Origin: Chthoniobacter sp.
Lineage (GTDB): Bacteria; Verrucomicrobiota; Verrucomicrobiia; Chthoniobacterales; Chthoniobacteraceae
Length of the DNA stretch: 64,000 bases
Assembly (NCBI GenBank): GCA_021414005.1
Contig: JAIOPH010000022.1
Span: 1 to 64,000, forward strand
Direction of reading: 5' to 3'
The translations under genes and the position numbers were made by a program. Under the pieces are notes generated by a model. That model was given only the letters and a program-made list of their open reading frames with translations, did no database searches and was not told the DNA's origin. Position 1 is the stretch's first letter, and every line of letters starts with the position of its first letter. Below, one piece after another: positions 24,838-33,158 of the stretch.

Positions 24838-25815
24838 TTACTTGGCTAAAAGCGGCTGCCACCACCCGGGGTTCGCCACATACCAGTCGATGGTGTCGCG
24901 GATGCCCTGCTCGTGCTGGTGCAGCGGCTTCCACTGCAGCTCCCGGTGCGCCTTGGAGGAGTCGATCGCATAGCGGCGGTCATGGCCCAGGCGGTCCGTC
25001 ACGTATTGGATCAGGCTCTCCGGCTTGCCCAGATGCGCGAGGATCATCTTCACCACGTCGATGTTCCGCATCTCGCCATCGCTGCCCACATTATAGACCT
25101 GCCCCGGCTGCCCATTGAGCAGCGCGGCAAAGATCGCCGCACAATGATCCTCCACATGGATCCAATCGCGCACATTCAGCCCGTCGCCATATACCGGCAG
25201 CGGCCGGCCGCTCAGCGCGTTGATGATCATCAGCGGGATCAGCTTTTCCGGGAACTGATAGGGGCCGTAGTTATTCGAGCAGCGCGTGATGATCACCTCC
25301 TGGCCGTAGGTATGGTGGTAGGCCAGCGCGAGCAGATCGGCGGAAGCCTTGCTGGCGGAATACGGCGAGCTGGGGTCCAGCGGCGAGGTCTCGGAAAACT
25401 TCCCCTCCGGCCCGAGCGATCCGTACACTTCGTCCGTGGAGATCTGGACAAAGCGGCGCACCTTGTGCCGGCGCGCCGCGTTCAGCAGCGTGGAAGTGCC
25501 CACCACGTTCGTGTGGATGAAATCGCCCGGCGAATCAATGGAGCGGTCCACATGGGATTCGGCGGCGAAATTCAGCACCGCATAGAACTGATGCTGCGCG
25601 AGCACCGCGTCGATCTTGTCCGCGTCGCAAATGTCCGCGTGGAGGAATTCGTAGTTCTCGCCATACTTCTCGGCGACCCCCGCGAGATTGGCCGGGTTCC
25701 CCGCGTAGGTCAGCGCGTCCACATTGGTAATCATCGCCTGCCCGTAATGGGCGAGGACGTGTCGGATGAAATTGCTGCCGATAAAGCCGCAGCCGCCAGT
25801 GACGAGGAGACGCAT
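24838..25815 (-). CDS. rfbB: dTDP-glucose 4,6-dehydratase
   Basis: A 325-residue extended short-chain dehydrogenase that turns dTDP-glucose into dTDP-4-keto-6-deoxyglucose, the second step toward dTDP-rhamnose. The NAD-binding site is MRLLVTGGCGFIGSNFIRHV. NFAAESHVDRSI, STDEVYGSLG (catalytic Asp/Glu next to the substrate) and the active-site YSASKASADLLALAY (YxxxK) are all present. NVRDWIHVEDHC and the C-terminal DRLGHDRRYAID are family hallmarks. Length is normal. It heads a two-gene operon with the rhamnose reductase and probably feeds lipopolysaccharide or glycan synthesis. Confidence 0.96.
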   Translation of the reverse strand: MRLLVTGGCGFIGSNFIRHVLAHYGQAMITNVDALTYAGNPANLAGVAEKYGENYEFLHADICDADKIDAVLAQHQFYAVLNFAAESHVDRSIDSPGDFIHTNVVGTSTLLNAARRHKVRRFVQISTDEVYGSLGPEGKFSETSPLDPSSPYSASKASADLLALAYHHTYGQEVIITRCSNNYGPYQFPEKLIPLMIINALSGRPLPVYGDGLNVRDWIHVEDHCAAIFAALLNGQPGQVYNVGSDGEMRNIDVVKMILAHLGKPESLIQYVTDRLGHDRRYAIDSSKAHRELQWKPLHQHEQGIRDTIDWYVANPGWWQPLLAK

Positions 25816-25998
25816 AAGGGCGGCGTATCTAGCAGCGCCCGCGCCTCCGGGCTAGGACTTTTCCCCGGCCGCGCGGCGGCAAAAGCCATCATCCTTACCC
25901 TCGTCGTGATCTTCATCTTCACCGGCCCGCAGGTCGTCGGGGAGGAGGAGGAAAATTGGGGTTAAGCTCACGAGCCAGACCTGCCACTCTCCCCCGCC

Positions 25999-26808
25999 AT
26001 GCCCGACGACCGACCGCCCGTCCCCGCGCGTTTCCGCTGGCTCCGGGGGCTCGGCTGGGTGCTGGGCGTGGTGGTGCTCGCCACCGGTGGCTGGAGCGTC
26101 TGGAGCGCGTATGACTACCGCGCCGCCGTCCGCGAGGCGCGGGCGGCGGGGTTCTACTTTTTAGAAAGCCCCTCGCCTTTCGCCGCCATCCGCGAGGACT
26201 GGCACGCCGCCTTCCGCTTCGCCACCTGGCTCGAACACTCACGGCGGTTGGAACTCCCCGACGGCACCGACCTCGCCCCGCTCCGGCCGCTACTCCTCCG
26301 CCTCGACCCGACGCGCCTGGATGCCTGGCAATGCCGGAACGTGGACGCGCTCCGCGGGCTCACCCGGCTGCAGACGCTCAATCTCTCCGACTCGGAGGTG
26401 AAAGACCTCGCCCCGCTGGCCAGCCTCACGCAGTTGCAGGTGCTCGGCCTCACCAACTCCACGAACGTTGCGGATCTCGCCCCGCTGGCCAGCCTCACAC
26501 AGTTGAAGGTGCTCGGCCTCAACGGCTGCACGGGCGTGACGGATCTCGCCCCGCTGGCCGGCCTCACGCAGTTGCAGGAGCTCTATCTCACCGACTGCAG
26601 GGTTGTCGCGGAACTCGCCCCGCTGGCCAGCCTCAGCCGGTTGCAGCAGCTCTACCTCGGCGGCTGCACGCGCGTCACGGACATCGCCCCGCTGGCCGGC
26701 CTCACGCAGTTGCAGTGGCTCGCCCTCTCCGGCTGCAGGGGCCTGAGTGCGGAGGTGGTGGAGGCTTTCAAAGCGAAGCATCCCACGGCCACCATCTTCT
26801 ACCCTTAA
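25999..26808 (+). CDS. Membrane-anchored leucine-rich-repeat protein, paralogue 2
   Basis: A 269-residue protein with a basic start (MPDDRPPVPARFRWLRG), one hydrophobic helix (about 18-35), the shared domain AYDYRAAVREARAAGFYFLE with DWHAAFRFATWLEHS and LPDGTDLAPLRPLLLRLDPT, and then six LRR units of 23 residues from about residue 112 (VKDLAPLASLTQLQVLGL, VTDLAPLAGLTQLQELYL and so on). The cap ends LSAEVVEAFKAKHPTATIFY, equivalent to LSTEAVAVFQKCQPETNV of paralogue 1. The upstream ccATGCCCGA context is shared with paralogue 1. The orientation suggests the solenoid is outside the cytoplasm. Function is unknown. Confidence 0.75.
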   Translation: MPDDRPPVPARFRWLRGLGWVLGVVVLATGGWSVWSAYDYRAAVREARAAGFYFLESPSPFAAIREDWHAAFRFATWLEHSRRLELPDGTDLAPLRPLLLRLDPTRLDAWQCRNVDALRGLTRLQTLNLSDSEVKDLAPLASLTQLQVLGLTNSTNVADLAPLASLTQLKVLGLNGCTGVTDLAPLAGLTQLQELYLTDCRVVAELAPLASLSRLQQLYLGGCTRVTDIAPLAGLTQLQWLALSGCRGLSAEVVEAFKAKHPTATIFYP

Positions 26809-27510
26809 GGCAGCGACCGCGCTGGTGCCGGGTCTGCCGGCCGGAACCCACACGATCTCCCCGCCATCCACGGGAATGCCCCCAGCCCACGCGCTTCTCC
26901 CCCCTCGTTCTGAAGCTGCGTTTGGGAACGCGAGATTTACTCCGTCGCAGCGCGACGAAATGCGGTCCGGACGGGCGGTCGCAGCCTCCCGTCCTGTCCC
27001 GCCCACCAAAACCGCCAGGTTCTCCCCCGCCACGCGTTGGCTATGGCGCCGCCGGGCCCGGCGGTTTGGGAGGCGGTGTTTCCCGGGGGGCGGGGGCGGA
27101 GAAATGAAGCCAAAATGCGATGACGGGGTGCCCCAATGCAGAGCGCCACGGCCCGATCGGGATGCCCGGGTGCCCCATTGCAGCCTGCAGCGGCCCTCCC
27201 GGCGACTCCGGACGCCCCGTGCAGCCTGCAACGACCCACCCCACTATGTGGGATGACCCCGTGCAGCCTGCAGCGACCCACCCCACTATGTGGGGCGACC
27301 CCGTGCAGCCTGCATTAGGGCGGTTTAGCACGGTTAGTCTGCTTGTTTTCAACGCTTTACTCCAGCGGCCCAGCGTGCCGCCTCCGCGCCAAAACCCGCC
27401 CTTTGGGCCGACCAAGCCGGAGGGGGCACTTCTCTCATTCCCACCCTCCGTTTGGGCATCCCGGAGCGGCCAAAACTCCGTTTCGCGGGGGGAAGTCGGG
27501 ACGGTGGGTT
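26809..27510. other. 702-bp gene-free stretch with a tandem array
   Basis: No convincing gene lies between the LRR gene and the first Sel1 gene. Open frames exist on both strands but have no homology I recognise and owe their length to GC-rich, 3n-periodic repeats. The middle holds the 42-bp array (27131-27315). The last 60 bp before 27510 resemble the sequence downstream of the third Sel1 gene (near 30242), so the duplicated unit includes 3' flanking DNA. Confidence 0.6.
27131..27315. repeat. Five-unit tandem array with exact 42-bp period
   Basis: The units start at 27131, 27173, 27215, 27257 and 27299, each opening with CCCC followed by A/G-rich bases and TGCAG. Units 3 and 4 are nearly identical and contain the palindrome CCCCACTATGTGGG(G) and the half-palindrome GCAGCCTGCA. 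Units 1 and 2 are degenerate and unit 5 is truncated after GCAGCCTGCATTAGGG. The units abut with no unique spacers, so this is a minisatellite-like array and not a CRISPR. Confidence 0.85.
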
Positions 27511-28659
27511 TTAGCGAGGGTGGCTGGTCAGGTATTCATCCGCCCGGCGCTGGGCCTCGGCCTTTTGCTCGGCGGTGAGGCGGGCTTCGAGGGCGGCCAT
27601 TTCCGCGCGCTCGTCGTCGCTGGCCAGCTTTGTCGCTACATCCCCCACATCATAGAAGATCACCCACATCTTAGAAACAACCCGCCACCATTTCCACGCC
27701 TCGATCTCGTCTTGCGGCACGCCGTTGCCCCGCAGGCACATGAAGGCCATGGCGATGCGGGCGAGTGCGTCTCCCTGGTCGGCGGCCTGGCGCAGGAGCG
27801 GCACGGCTTCGGCGTAATCCTTCGGCTCTCCGTGGCCTTTCGCGAGCAGCAGGCCCCAATGCCCCCGCGCCTCGATGTGCCCCTGCTCGACAGCCCGGCG
27901 ATACCAAACGAAGGCCGCAGCTTCGTCCTTGGGGACATTCCAGCCTTGTGCGCAGTAGCCCGCAAGCGTGTATTGGGCCTCCTTATCGCCGTGCTCGGCG
28001 GCGAGCCTCAGCCACTTGAGGTGTTCAGCGAGGTCGTACCCCGGACTTTCGCTGCCATAAAACATACTGAGCCGACGCTCGGCCTCGGCGCTGCCGTGGG
28101 CGGCGGCCTGGCGGTAGGATTCGATCGTTTTGGCCAGCCACTTCTTGCCCTCGGCAACGTACTGTGGTGCAAACAGCCCTTGTTGGTAATACATCCTCGC
28201 CAGTGATTCCTGGGCGGGGGCGTAGCCATGCTCTGCGGCAGTGCGGAGCCACCGCATTCCCGTGGCGCAGCTTCGCTCCCGGGCGTCGGGGATGTGTCCG
28301 AACGGCAGGTGGGCGTTCAGCCACGGCAGGAACGCAGGATCTCTTCCCAGCACGCCGAAGCCGCGAAGATCCATCTGCCCGAGTTCCAATTGTGCCTTGG
28401 CGTCGCCGTGCCGGGCGGCGGCCTGGAGCCATCCGTGGGCTTTCACGACATTATAGGGCACTCCGTCGCCCTCAAAGTATCGCTTTCCCAACTCGCCCTG
28501 CGCCGCAGGGTCGCCGTGAACGGCGCGGGTGCCGAGGGCGGCGAGGGCCGGCGGGAGGTCGGCGATGTCGGGCAGCGGCTCGGGCCAGAGCAGGAAGACG
28601 CCGAGCAACGCGAGCGGCACGAGCAGGCAGGCGGCGAGGAAGCGGAGGCGTCTTGTCAC
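27511..28659 (-). CDS. Membrane-anchored Sel1-repeat protein, paralogue A
   Basis: A 382-residue protein beginning with a short basic stretch and one hydrophobic helix (RRLRFLAACLLVPLALLGVF), then a Pro-rich spacer and about seven Sel1-type (SLR) alpha/alpha repeats. Typical units are GDPAAQGELGKRYFEGDGVP, GYAPAQESLARMYYQQG and GHIEARGHWGLLLAKGHGEP. It ends with a charged helix DERAEMAALEARLTAEQKAE. Sel1 repeats are protein-protein interaction scaffolds. The start is GTG, overlapping a five-codon upstream reading frame. It closely resembles the gene at 30262, including leader and 3' flank. Function is unknown. Confidence 0.8.
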   Translation of the reverse strand: MTRRLRFLAACLLVPLALLGVFLLWPEPLPDIADLPPALAALGTRAVHGDPAAQGELGKRYFEGDGVPYNVVKAHGWLQAAARHGDAKAQLELGQMDLRGFGVLGRDPAFLPWLNAHLPFGHIPDARERSCATGMRWLRTAAEHGYAPAQESLARMYYQQGLFAPQYVAEGKKWLAKTIESYRQAAAHGSAEAERRLSMFYGSESPGYDLAEHLKWLRLAAEHGDKEAQYTLAGYCAQGWNVPKDEAAAFVWYRRAVEQGHIEARGHWGLLLAKGHGEPKDYAEAVPLLRQAADQGDALARIAMAFMCLRGNGVPQDEIEAWKWWRVVSKMWVIFYDVGDVATKLASDDERAEMAALEARLTAEQKAEAQRRADEYLTSHPR

Positions 28660-28731
28660 GGGGCGGTCCTCATGCCCGCAGCCCTACCACACCGCCCCAC
28701 GCGGGCCAAGGGCGTTCTCCCTCGCGGCGGG
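28656..28731 (-). promoter_or_regulatory. Conserved 5' leader of Sel1 gene A, with mini-ORF MRTAP
   Basis: About 75 bp upstream of the GTG start is nearly identical in front of all three Sel1 genes. It contains ATG (28673) AGG ACC GCC CCG TGA, a five-codon frame whose TGA overlaps the GTG start of the main gene, an arrangement typical of translational coupling. Confidence 0.5.
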
Positions 28732-28966
28732 AGTGGCGGCAGGGGAAAGCCGGTGATCCTGAGTGGAGTTCCCGACGGGCGCAGGTGGGCGGGAACGGAG
28801 TCGGAGGACCGCTCACGATCCCTGCCGGGCGCAGGTGGCGTGGGGGAGGCGCGGTGGGGAGGAGTTTTCCCAGGGAGGCGTGGAGTCCCGCGGCTTGTAC
28901 CGCCGCGGCCAGCGTCCATTTTGACAACGCGCCGGCCGGCGAAACTCCGTTTCGTCCCCCCTAGTC
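28732..28966. repeat. Gene-free spacer holding a copy of the dispersed 65-bp element
   Basis: No gene is seen here. Bases 28753-28817 match one arm of the palindromic element at 36354-36518 (GTGATCCTGAGTGGAGTTCC, then CGACGGGCGCAGGTGGGCGG) with a few substitutions. Only one arm is present, so no large hairpin forms. Confidence 0.65.
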
Positions 28967-30091
28967 TTACCAGAAGGAATTTCTGTGAGTGGCTTTGTAT
29001 TCATCCACCCGACGCCAGGCCTCCGCCCGCTGCTCGGGCGTGAGACTGTCCACGAGGGCTTCTATTTTCTCCCGGTCCTCGCTGGCTTTGGGACCGCCCG
29101 AAACCAACCACCATTTCCACCCTTCCACCTCGTCCTTGGCGACGCCGGAACCTTCCAAATACATGAAGGCGAGCTTGCCTCGGGCACCAGGTGATCCATC
29201 GTCGGCGAGCTCGTGGAATAACTTGACCGCCTGCTTGGCGCTCTGGGTCACGCCCCGGCCATCGGCATACATGTGGGCGAGAAACCATTTGGCCTCGTGA
29301 TGTCCCTGCTCGACGGCGCGGAAATACCACTCGGCGGCCAGGGCCTCGTCCTTTCGCACGCCGATGCCGCGCTCATAGGCGATGGCGAGGTTGTATTGAG
29401 CCTCGGCGTAGCCGCGTTCCGCGCCTTGCTTCATGCACTGCGCCGCCTCGGCGAGATCCTGCGGCACGCCTCTGCCATCCCAATACATCCGGCCCAGACA
29501 ATAGGGGGCCTCGGCGCTGCCTTGGGCGGCGTCCCTGCGGTAGGACTCGACGGCTCTGGCATACCACTTTGCCGCCTCGGCGGGGTCGGGCGAATAACCG
29601 CGCCCGCCAGAGATATAAAGTTGGGCAAGAGACTGTTGAGCGCCGGCGTGTCCGTTATCGGCGGCGGCGCGCAGCCACCTATTCCCCGCTGCGAGGCTTC
29701 TTTCGTCCGCCATGGGGATGTGTATGTGTCCGCGGGGCAGGTGCCAGTTCAACCACACGACCAGCGCGTGATCCTTCATCTGCATGCCACTTTCACTGAA
29801 ATAAAAGTGGGCGAGCTGGAACTGCGCTTCGGCGTAGCCGCGGCGGGCGGCGGCGCGGCACCAGCGAAAGGCGGTGACGTCGTCGCTCGGCACGCCGTCG
29901 CCACGGCCGTAATGGCGGCTCAGCTCATACTGCGCGGTGGCATCGCCGTGGACGGCGCGGGTGCCGAGGGCGGCGAGGGCCGGTGGGAGGTGGGCGATGT
30001 CGGGCAGCGGCTCGAGGCGGAGCAGGACAAAGGCGAGCACCGCCGCTGGCGGCAGCACGCAGGCGGCGAGGAAGCGGAGGCGTCTTTTCAC
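28967..30091 (-). CDS. Membrane-anchored Sel1-repeat protein, paralogue B
   Basis: A 374-residue protein with the same plan as its neighbours: N-terminal anchor (RRLRFLAACVLPPAAVLAFV), the spacer LPDIAHLPPALAALGTRAVH, then Sel1 repeats such as GDATAQYELSRHYGRGDGVP, GSAEAPYCLGRMYWDGRGVP, GYAEAQYNLAIAYERGIGV and GHHEAKWFLAHMYADGRGV. These match the SLR consensus better than those of the other two copies. The C-terminal helix is SLTPEQRAEAWRRVDEYKAT. It is clearly more diverged from A and C than those are from each other. The GTG start is overlapped by the same MRTAP mini-frame. Confidence 0.82.
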   Translation of the reverse strand: MKRRLRFLAACVLPPAAVLAFVLLRLEPLPDIAHLPPALAALGTRAVHGDATAQYELSRHYGRGDGVPSDDVTAFRWCRAAARRGYAEAQFQLAHFYFSESGMQMKDHALVVWLNWHLPRGHIHIPMADERSLAAGNRWLRAAADNGHAGAQQSLAQLYISGGRGYSPDPAEAAKWYARAVESYRRDAAQGSAEAPYCLGRMYWDGRGVPQDLAEAAQCMKQGAERGYAEAQYNLAIAYERGIGVRKDEALAAEWYFRAVEQGHHEAKWFLAHMYADGRGVTQSAKQAVKLFHELADDGSPGARGKLAFMYLEGSGVAKDEVEGWKWWLVSGGPKASEDREKIEALVDSLTPEQRAEAWRRVDEYKATHRNSFW

Positions 30092-30160
30092 GGGGCGGTC
30101 CTCATGCCCGCAGCCCTACCACACGGCCCCGCACGGGCCAAGGGCGTTCTCCCTCGCGGC
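30088..30160 (-). promoter_or_regulatory. Conserved 5' leader of Sel1 gene B, with mini-ORF MRTAP
   Basis: Same leader as upstream of genes A and C. The mini-frame ATG is at 30105 and its TGA overlaps the GTG start at 30091. Unlike the coding part, which has diverged, this leader remains almost identical to the others. Confidence 0.5.
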
Positions 30161-30261
30161 CCACCGGGCGACGGGCGCGCTCCCGAGGGGAGCGCCGCCG
30201 GTGGAAGGCCCGGCTGTGAAGGCCGGCGCGGGGCCGGTGGGTGAAATCGGGGCGGTGGGTT

Positions 30262-31419
30262 TTAGTGGGGGTGGCTGGTCAGGTATTCATCCGCCCGGCG
30301 CTGGGCCTCGGCCTTTTGCTCGGCGGTGAGGCGGGCTTCGAGAGCGTCCATCTCCTTGCGCTCATCGTCGCTGGCCAGCCTCGTCGCTTCGAACCCCACA
30401 TCCCACGGCATGACGATCATTTTAGAAGCAACCCGCCACCATTTCGACGCCTCGGTTTCGTCTTGCGGCACGCCGTAGCCCCGCAGGCACATGAAGGCCA
30501 TGGCGATGCGGGCGAGTGCGTTTCCCCGGTCGGCGGCTTGGCGGAGGAGCGGCACGACCTTGGCGTAATCCTTCGGCCCTCCGTGGCCTCTCGCGAGGAG
30601 CAGGCCCAGATGCCCCCGCGCTTCGATGTGCCCCTGCCCGGCAGCCCGGCGATACCAGACAAAGGCCGCAGCTTCGTCCTTGGGGACATATACGCCGCGT
30701 TCGCAGTAGCCCGCGAGCCAGTACTCGGCCTCTTGGTCGCCGTGCTCGGCGGCGAGCTTCAGCCACTTGAGGTGTTCAGCGGGGTCAGTCGGCAGGTCTT
30801 CGCCGCCTGCATAAAGCAAACTGAGCGTGCGCTCGGCCTCGGCGCTGCCGTGGGCGGCGGCCTGGCGGTGGGATTCGATCACCTTGTCCAGCCGCTTCCT
30901 ACCCTCGGCAAGGTAGTGCGGCATACTCATATTCCACCCGAGTCTGAAATTAATCCTCGCCAGTGATTCCTGGGCGGGGGCGTAGCCATGCTCCGCGGCG
31001 GTACGGAGCCACCGCATTCCCGTAGCGCGGCTTCGCTCCCGGGCATCGGGGATGTGTCCGAACGGCAGGTGGGCGTTCAGCCACGGCAGGAACGCAGGGT
31101 CTTTTCCCAGCACGCAATTACCGAGGAGATAGTTCTGCCCGAGTTCCAATTGTGCCTTGGCATCGCCGTGCCGGGCGGCGACCTGGAGCCATCCGTGGGC
31201 TTTCACGAGGTTAAAGGGCACTCCGTCGCGCTCATAGTATCGATTTCCCAACTCTCTCTGCGCGGCGGCATCGCCGTGAACGGCGCGGGTGCCGAGGGCG
31301 GCGAGGGCCGGCGGGAGGTCGGCGATGTCGGGCAGCGGCTCGGGCCAGAGCAGAAAGACGCCGAGCAACGCGAGCGGCACGAGCAGGCAGGCGGCGAGGA
31401 AGCGGAGGCGTCTTTTCAC
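30262..31419 (-). CDS. Membrane-anchored Sel1-repeat protein, paralogue C
   Basis: A 385-residue protein nearly colinear with paralogue A: anchor RRLRFLAACLLVPLALLGVF, spacer PLPDIADLPPALAALGTRAV, and Sel1 units such as GDAAAQRELGNRYYERDGVP, GHIEARGHLGLLLARGHGGP and NALARIAMAFMCLRGYGVP. Differences from A cluster in a few repeats (for example NYLLGNCVLGKDPAF against MDLRGFGVLGRDPAF, and NFRLGWNMSMPHYLAEGRKR against YYQQGLFAPQYVAEGKKW), so change is concentrated in parts of the solenoid. The start is GTG. It is divergently arranged from the 31551 gene, 131 bp away. Confidence 0.8.
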   Translation of the reverse strand: MKRRLRFLAACLLVPLALLGVFLLWPEPLPDIADLPPALAALGTRAVHGDAAAQRELGNRYYERDGVPFNLVKAHGWLQVAARHGDAKAQLELGQNYLLGNCVLGKDPAFLPWLNAHLPFGHIPDARERSRATGMRWLRTAAEHGYAPAQESLARINFRLGWNMSMPHYLAEGRKRLDKVIESHRQAAAHGSAEAERTLSLLYAGGEDLPTDPAEHLKWLKLAAEHGDQEAEYWLAGYCERGVYVPKDEAAAFVWYRRAAGQGHIEARGHLGLLLARGHGGPKDYAKVVPLLRQAADRGNALARIAMAFMCLRGYGVPQDETEASKWWRVASKMIVMPWDVGFEATRLASDDERKEMDALEARLTAEQKAEAQRRADEYLTSHPH

Positions 31420-31490
31420 GGGGCGGTCCTCATGCCCGCAGCCCTACCACACGGCCCCGCGCGGGCCAAGGGCGTTCTCCCTCGCGGCGG
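31416..31490 (-). promoter_or_regulatory. Conserved 5' leader of Sel1 gene C, with mini-ORF MRTAP
   Basis: Third copy of the leader. The mini-frame runs 31433 to 31416 and its TGA overlaps the GTG at 31419. The region lies between Sel1 gene C and the divergent gene at 31551. Confidence 0.5.
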
Positions 31491-31550
31491 GGTTGACGCG
31501 GGGCGGAGACGAGTTTCTAAGGAAGGCGTGGCAAAATCCGTCTCATCCGC

Positions 31551-32477
31551 ATGACCACGCCGACCACTGCCGAATGGTTCCGCCCGACGAAGGTCAAGGT
31601 GCTGCTCGTGGGACTGGTGGTGATGGTGGTGGCGCTGGGGATTCTGGTGGTGTGGTGGGATGCGGGGGACACGCCGCCGGCGGGGCAAACCGCGCCTGCC
31701 TTGGCCCCCGCCCGGCAGGAGCCGCCGCCGGCGTGGGAGGAGCCCGTGCGGTTTGAACTGGGCAATCGCGCGCCGGGCGCAGGCTGGGCGGATGAACTGG
31801 CGGTGGCAAAGGGGAAGATCGCCACGCTGGAGCGCGATCTGGATGCGGTGGTGGCGACGCTGAATGCGCTGGTGGAAAAGCAGCAGCGCGAGGAGGCGGC
31901 GGCGAAGCGCGCGAGCCAGCCCTCGTGGAGCGCGGCCCGGGCGACCGGGGAGCCGGATACGATGACGGCGGGAGATTTCTCCACGGCATGGGCACCGGGG
32001 AGCATGGACGGCGGGGCGGAGTGGCTGCAGCTCGGCTATGAGAAGGCGGTGGAGCTGGCGCAGGTGCGGGTGCGGGAGACTTGCGGGCCGGGGTGCATCG
32101 AGAAGGTGGCGGCGGTGCTGGAAAACGGGACGGAGGTGGTGATCTGGCAGGGTCGGCAAACGCCCGCCGAGGGGATCGCGGAGCCCGCTTTCAACGCCCC
32201 GGCGGGTCTGCTGGCGCGCGGGGTAAAGGTGTATCTGGATACGAAGCGGGTGCCCGGCTGGAATGAGATCGACGCCGTGGAAATGGTGGGGCGGGACGGT
32301 ACGCGCCAATGGGCGCAGACCGCGACGGCGAGCAGCAGCTTTGGCGCGGGGAATGGGGGCAACCTCGACTATTTCAGCGGGACGATCCCTTTCCTCCGGG
32401 AGGACAAAAAGGCGGCCGGAAGCACCGGCTTTTCGACGGGGCTCATCCCGCGAGGAAGCAGGCAGCCGCAGCCCTGA
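31551..32477 (+). CDS. Membrane-anchored protein with coiled coil and galactose-binding-like domain
   Basis: A 308-residue protein. The N terminus is short, then one hydrophobic helix (about 16-38, VKVLLVGLVVMVVALGILVV). After a Pro/Ala-rich linker comes a short coiled coil (DELAVAKGKIATLERDLDAV) and then a beta-rich domain (about 140-250). There, QLGYEKAVELAQVRVRETCG, VLENGTEVVIWQGRQTP and VKVYLDTKRVPGWNEIDAVE match the pattern of discoidin/F5-8C-like jelly rolls seen in Planctomycetes and Verrucomicrobia. The C-terminal tail ends in Gly/Ser/Pro-rich sequence. It probably binds a carbohydrate or surface ligand outside the membrane, which is inference. Confidence 0.6.
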   Translation: MTTPTTAEWFRPTKVKVLLVGLVVMVVALGILVVWWDAGDTPPAGQTAPALAPARQEPPPAWEEPVRFELGNRAPGAGWADELAVAKGKIATLERDLDAVVATLNALVEKQQREEAAAKRASQPSWSAARATGEPDTMTAGDFSTAWAPGSMDGGAEWLQLGYEKAVELAQVRVRETCGPGCIEKVAAVLENGTEVVIWQGRQTPAEGIAEPAFNAPAGLLARGVKVYLDTKRVPGWNEIDAVEMVGRDGTRQWAQTATASSSFGAGNGGNLDYFSGTIPFLREDKKAAGSTGFSTGLIPRGSRQPQP

Positions 32478-32552
32478 GGCGCGCGCGCGGTTCGCCGGTC
32501 GGTGGTGGCTAGAGCGGGGTTGTTTGGCACGGGATTTCCTCTAAAAGGGCGG

Positions 32553-33086
32553 ATGATGAATACGCCTGACGATCCGCCCGCCATCCGCCGCACGCTGGAG
32601 GAGGCGATGGGGACTTTTGTGCGCAAGATTTTCGCCACGCGGCTGGGGAATGATGAGGAGGATACGCCGATGCGGCAGATCGCCACGGAGGAATACCGCG
32701 CGGTGGTGGAGGCGGCGGCGGCGCAGGGTGTGGAGGATGCGCTGTCGTGGCATTCGCTGGCGATGTGGACGGATTCGGGCAAGGAGCGGATCGGTTATTT
32801 CTCGCGGGTGCTGGAGTGCGTGCGGGCGGCGGCGGCGGAGCCGGGGGAAAAGACTCCACAGGCGCGCTGGTCGGCGGTGCAACTGGAGGCGGACAGCCTC
32901 TACGAGATCGGCCGGGTGCATGCCCACGAGGGGGACCCGGAGGTGGCGCGCGGTTTCCTGGAGCAGGCGCTGGTGCTGGCCCGGCTGAAGGAGACGCTCG
33001 GCGCGGAGATCGCCGTGCGGGACGATAATCTGGAGGGCCGGGTGGCGGCGCTGCTGCTGCAATTGCCGGACGCGGCCGGGGAGTAA
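32553..33086 (+). CDS. Hypothetical helical protein (TPR-like)
   Basis: A soluble 177-residue protein with no signal or membrane segment, predicted almost entirely helical. The C-terminal half has a TPR-like pair, QLEADSLYEIGRVHAHEGDP followed by ARGFLEQALVLARL. The start is taken at MMNTPDDPP since the preceding residues (FGTGFPLKGR) look like read-through; the second ATG at 32556 is as likely. It sits between the anchored galactose-binding-like gene and the third LRR gene on the same strand. No specific family is recognised. Confidence 0.55.
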   Translation: MMNTPDDPPAIRRTLEEAMGTFVRKIFATRLGNDEEDTPMRQIATEEYRAVVEAAAAQGVEDALSWHSLAMWTDSGKERIGYFSRVLECVRAAAAEPGEKTPQARWSAVQLEADSLYEIGRVHAHEGDPEVARGFLEQALVLARLKETLGAEIAVRDDNLEGRVAALLLQLPDAAGE

Positions 33087-33158
33087 AGGCGGCACGGGTG
33101 GGACGCGCGGGAGCATTTTTCGCTCGCCCGCCGTGGGCGCGCCGGGCCAAGGTGCGCC

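Noticed and set aside
26290..27231. Minus-strand gene opposite the LRR gene
   Set aside because: It is the antisense of LRR codons; its own repeats only mirror those of the plus strand.
27131..27315. CRISPR array
   Set aside because: Units are contiguous with no variable spacers, two of five are degenerate, and no cas genes are near.
27120..27578. Small coding gene across the 42-bp array
   Set aside because: Frames on both strands are equally open because the period is a multiple of three; no homology and no convincing start.
31416..32309. Minus-strand 297-codon frame ending MRTAP
   Set aside because: It is the antisense of the galactose-binding-like gene. Only the last six codons (ATG to TGA) form the shared mini-ORF before the Sel1 gene.
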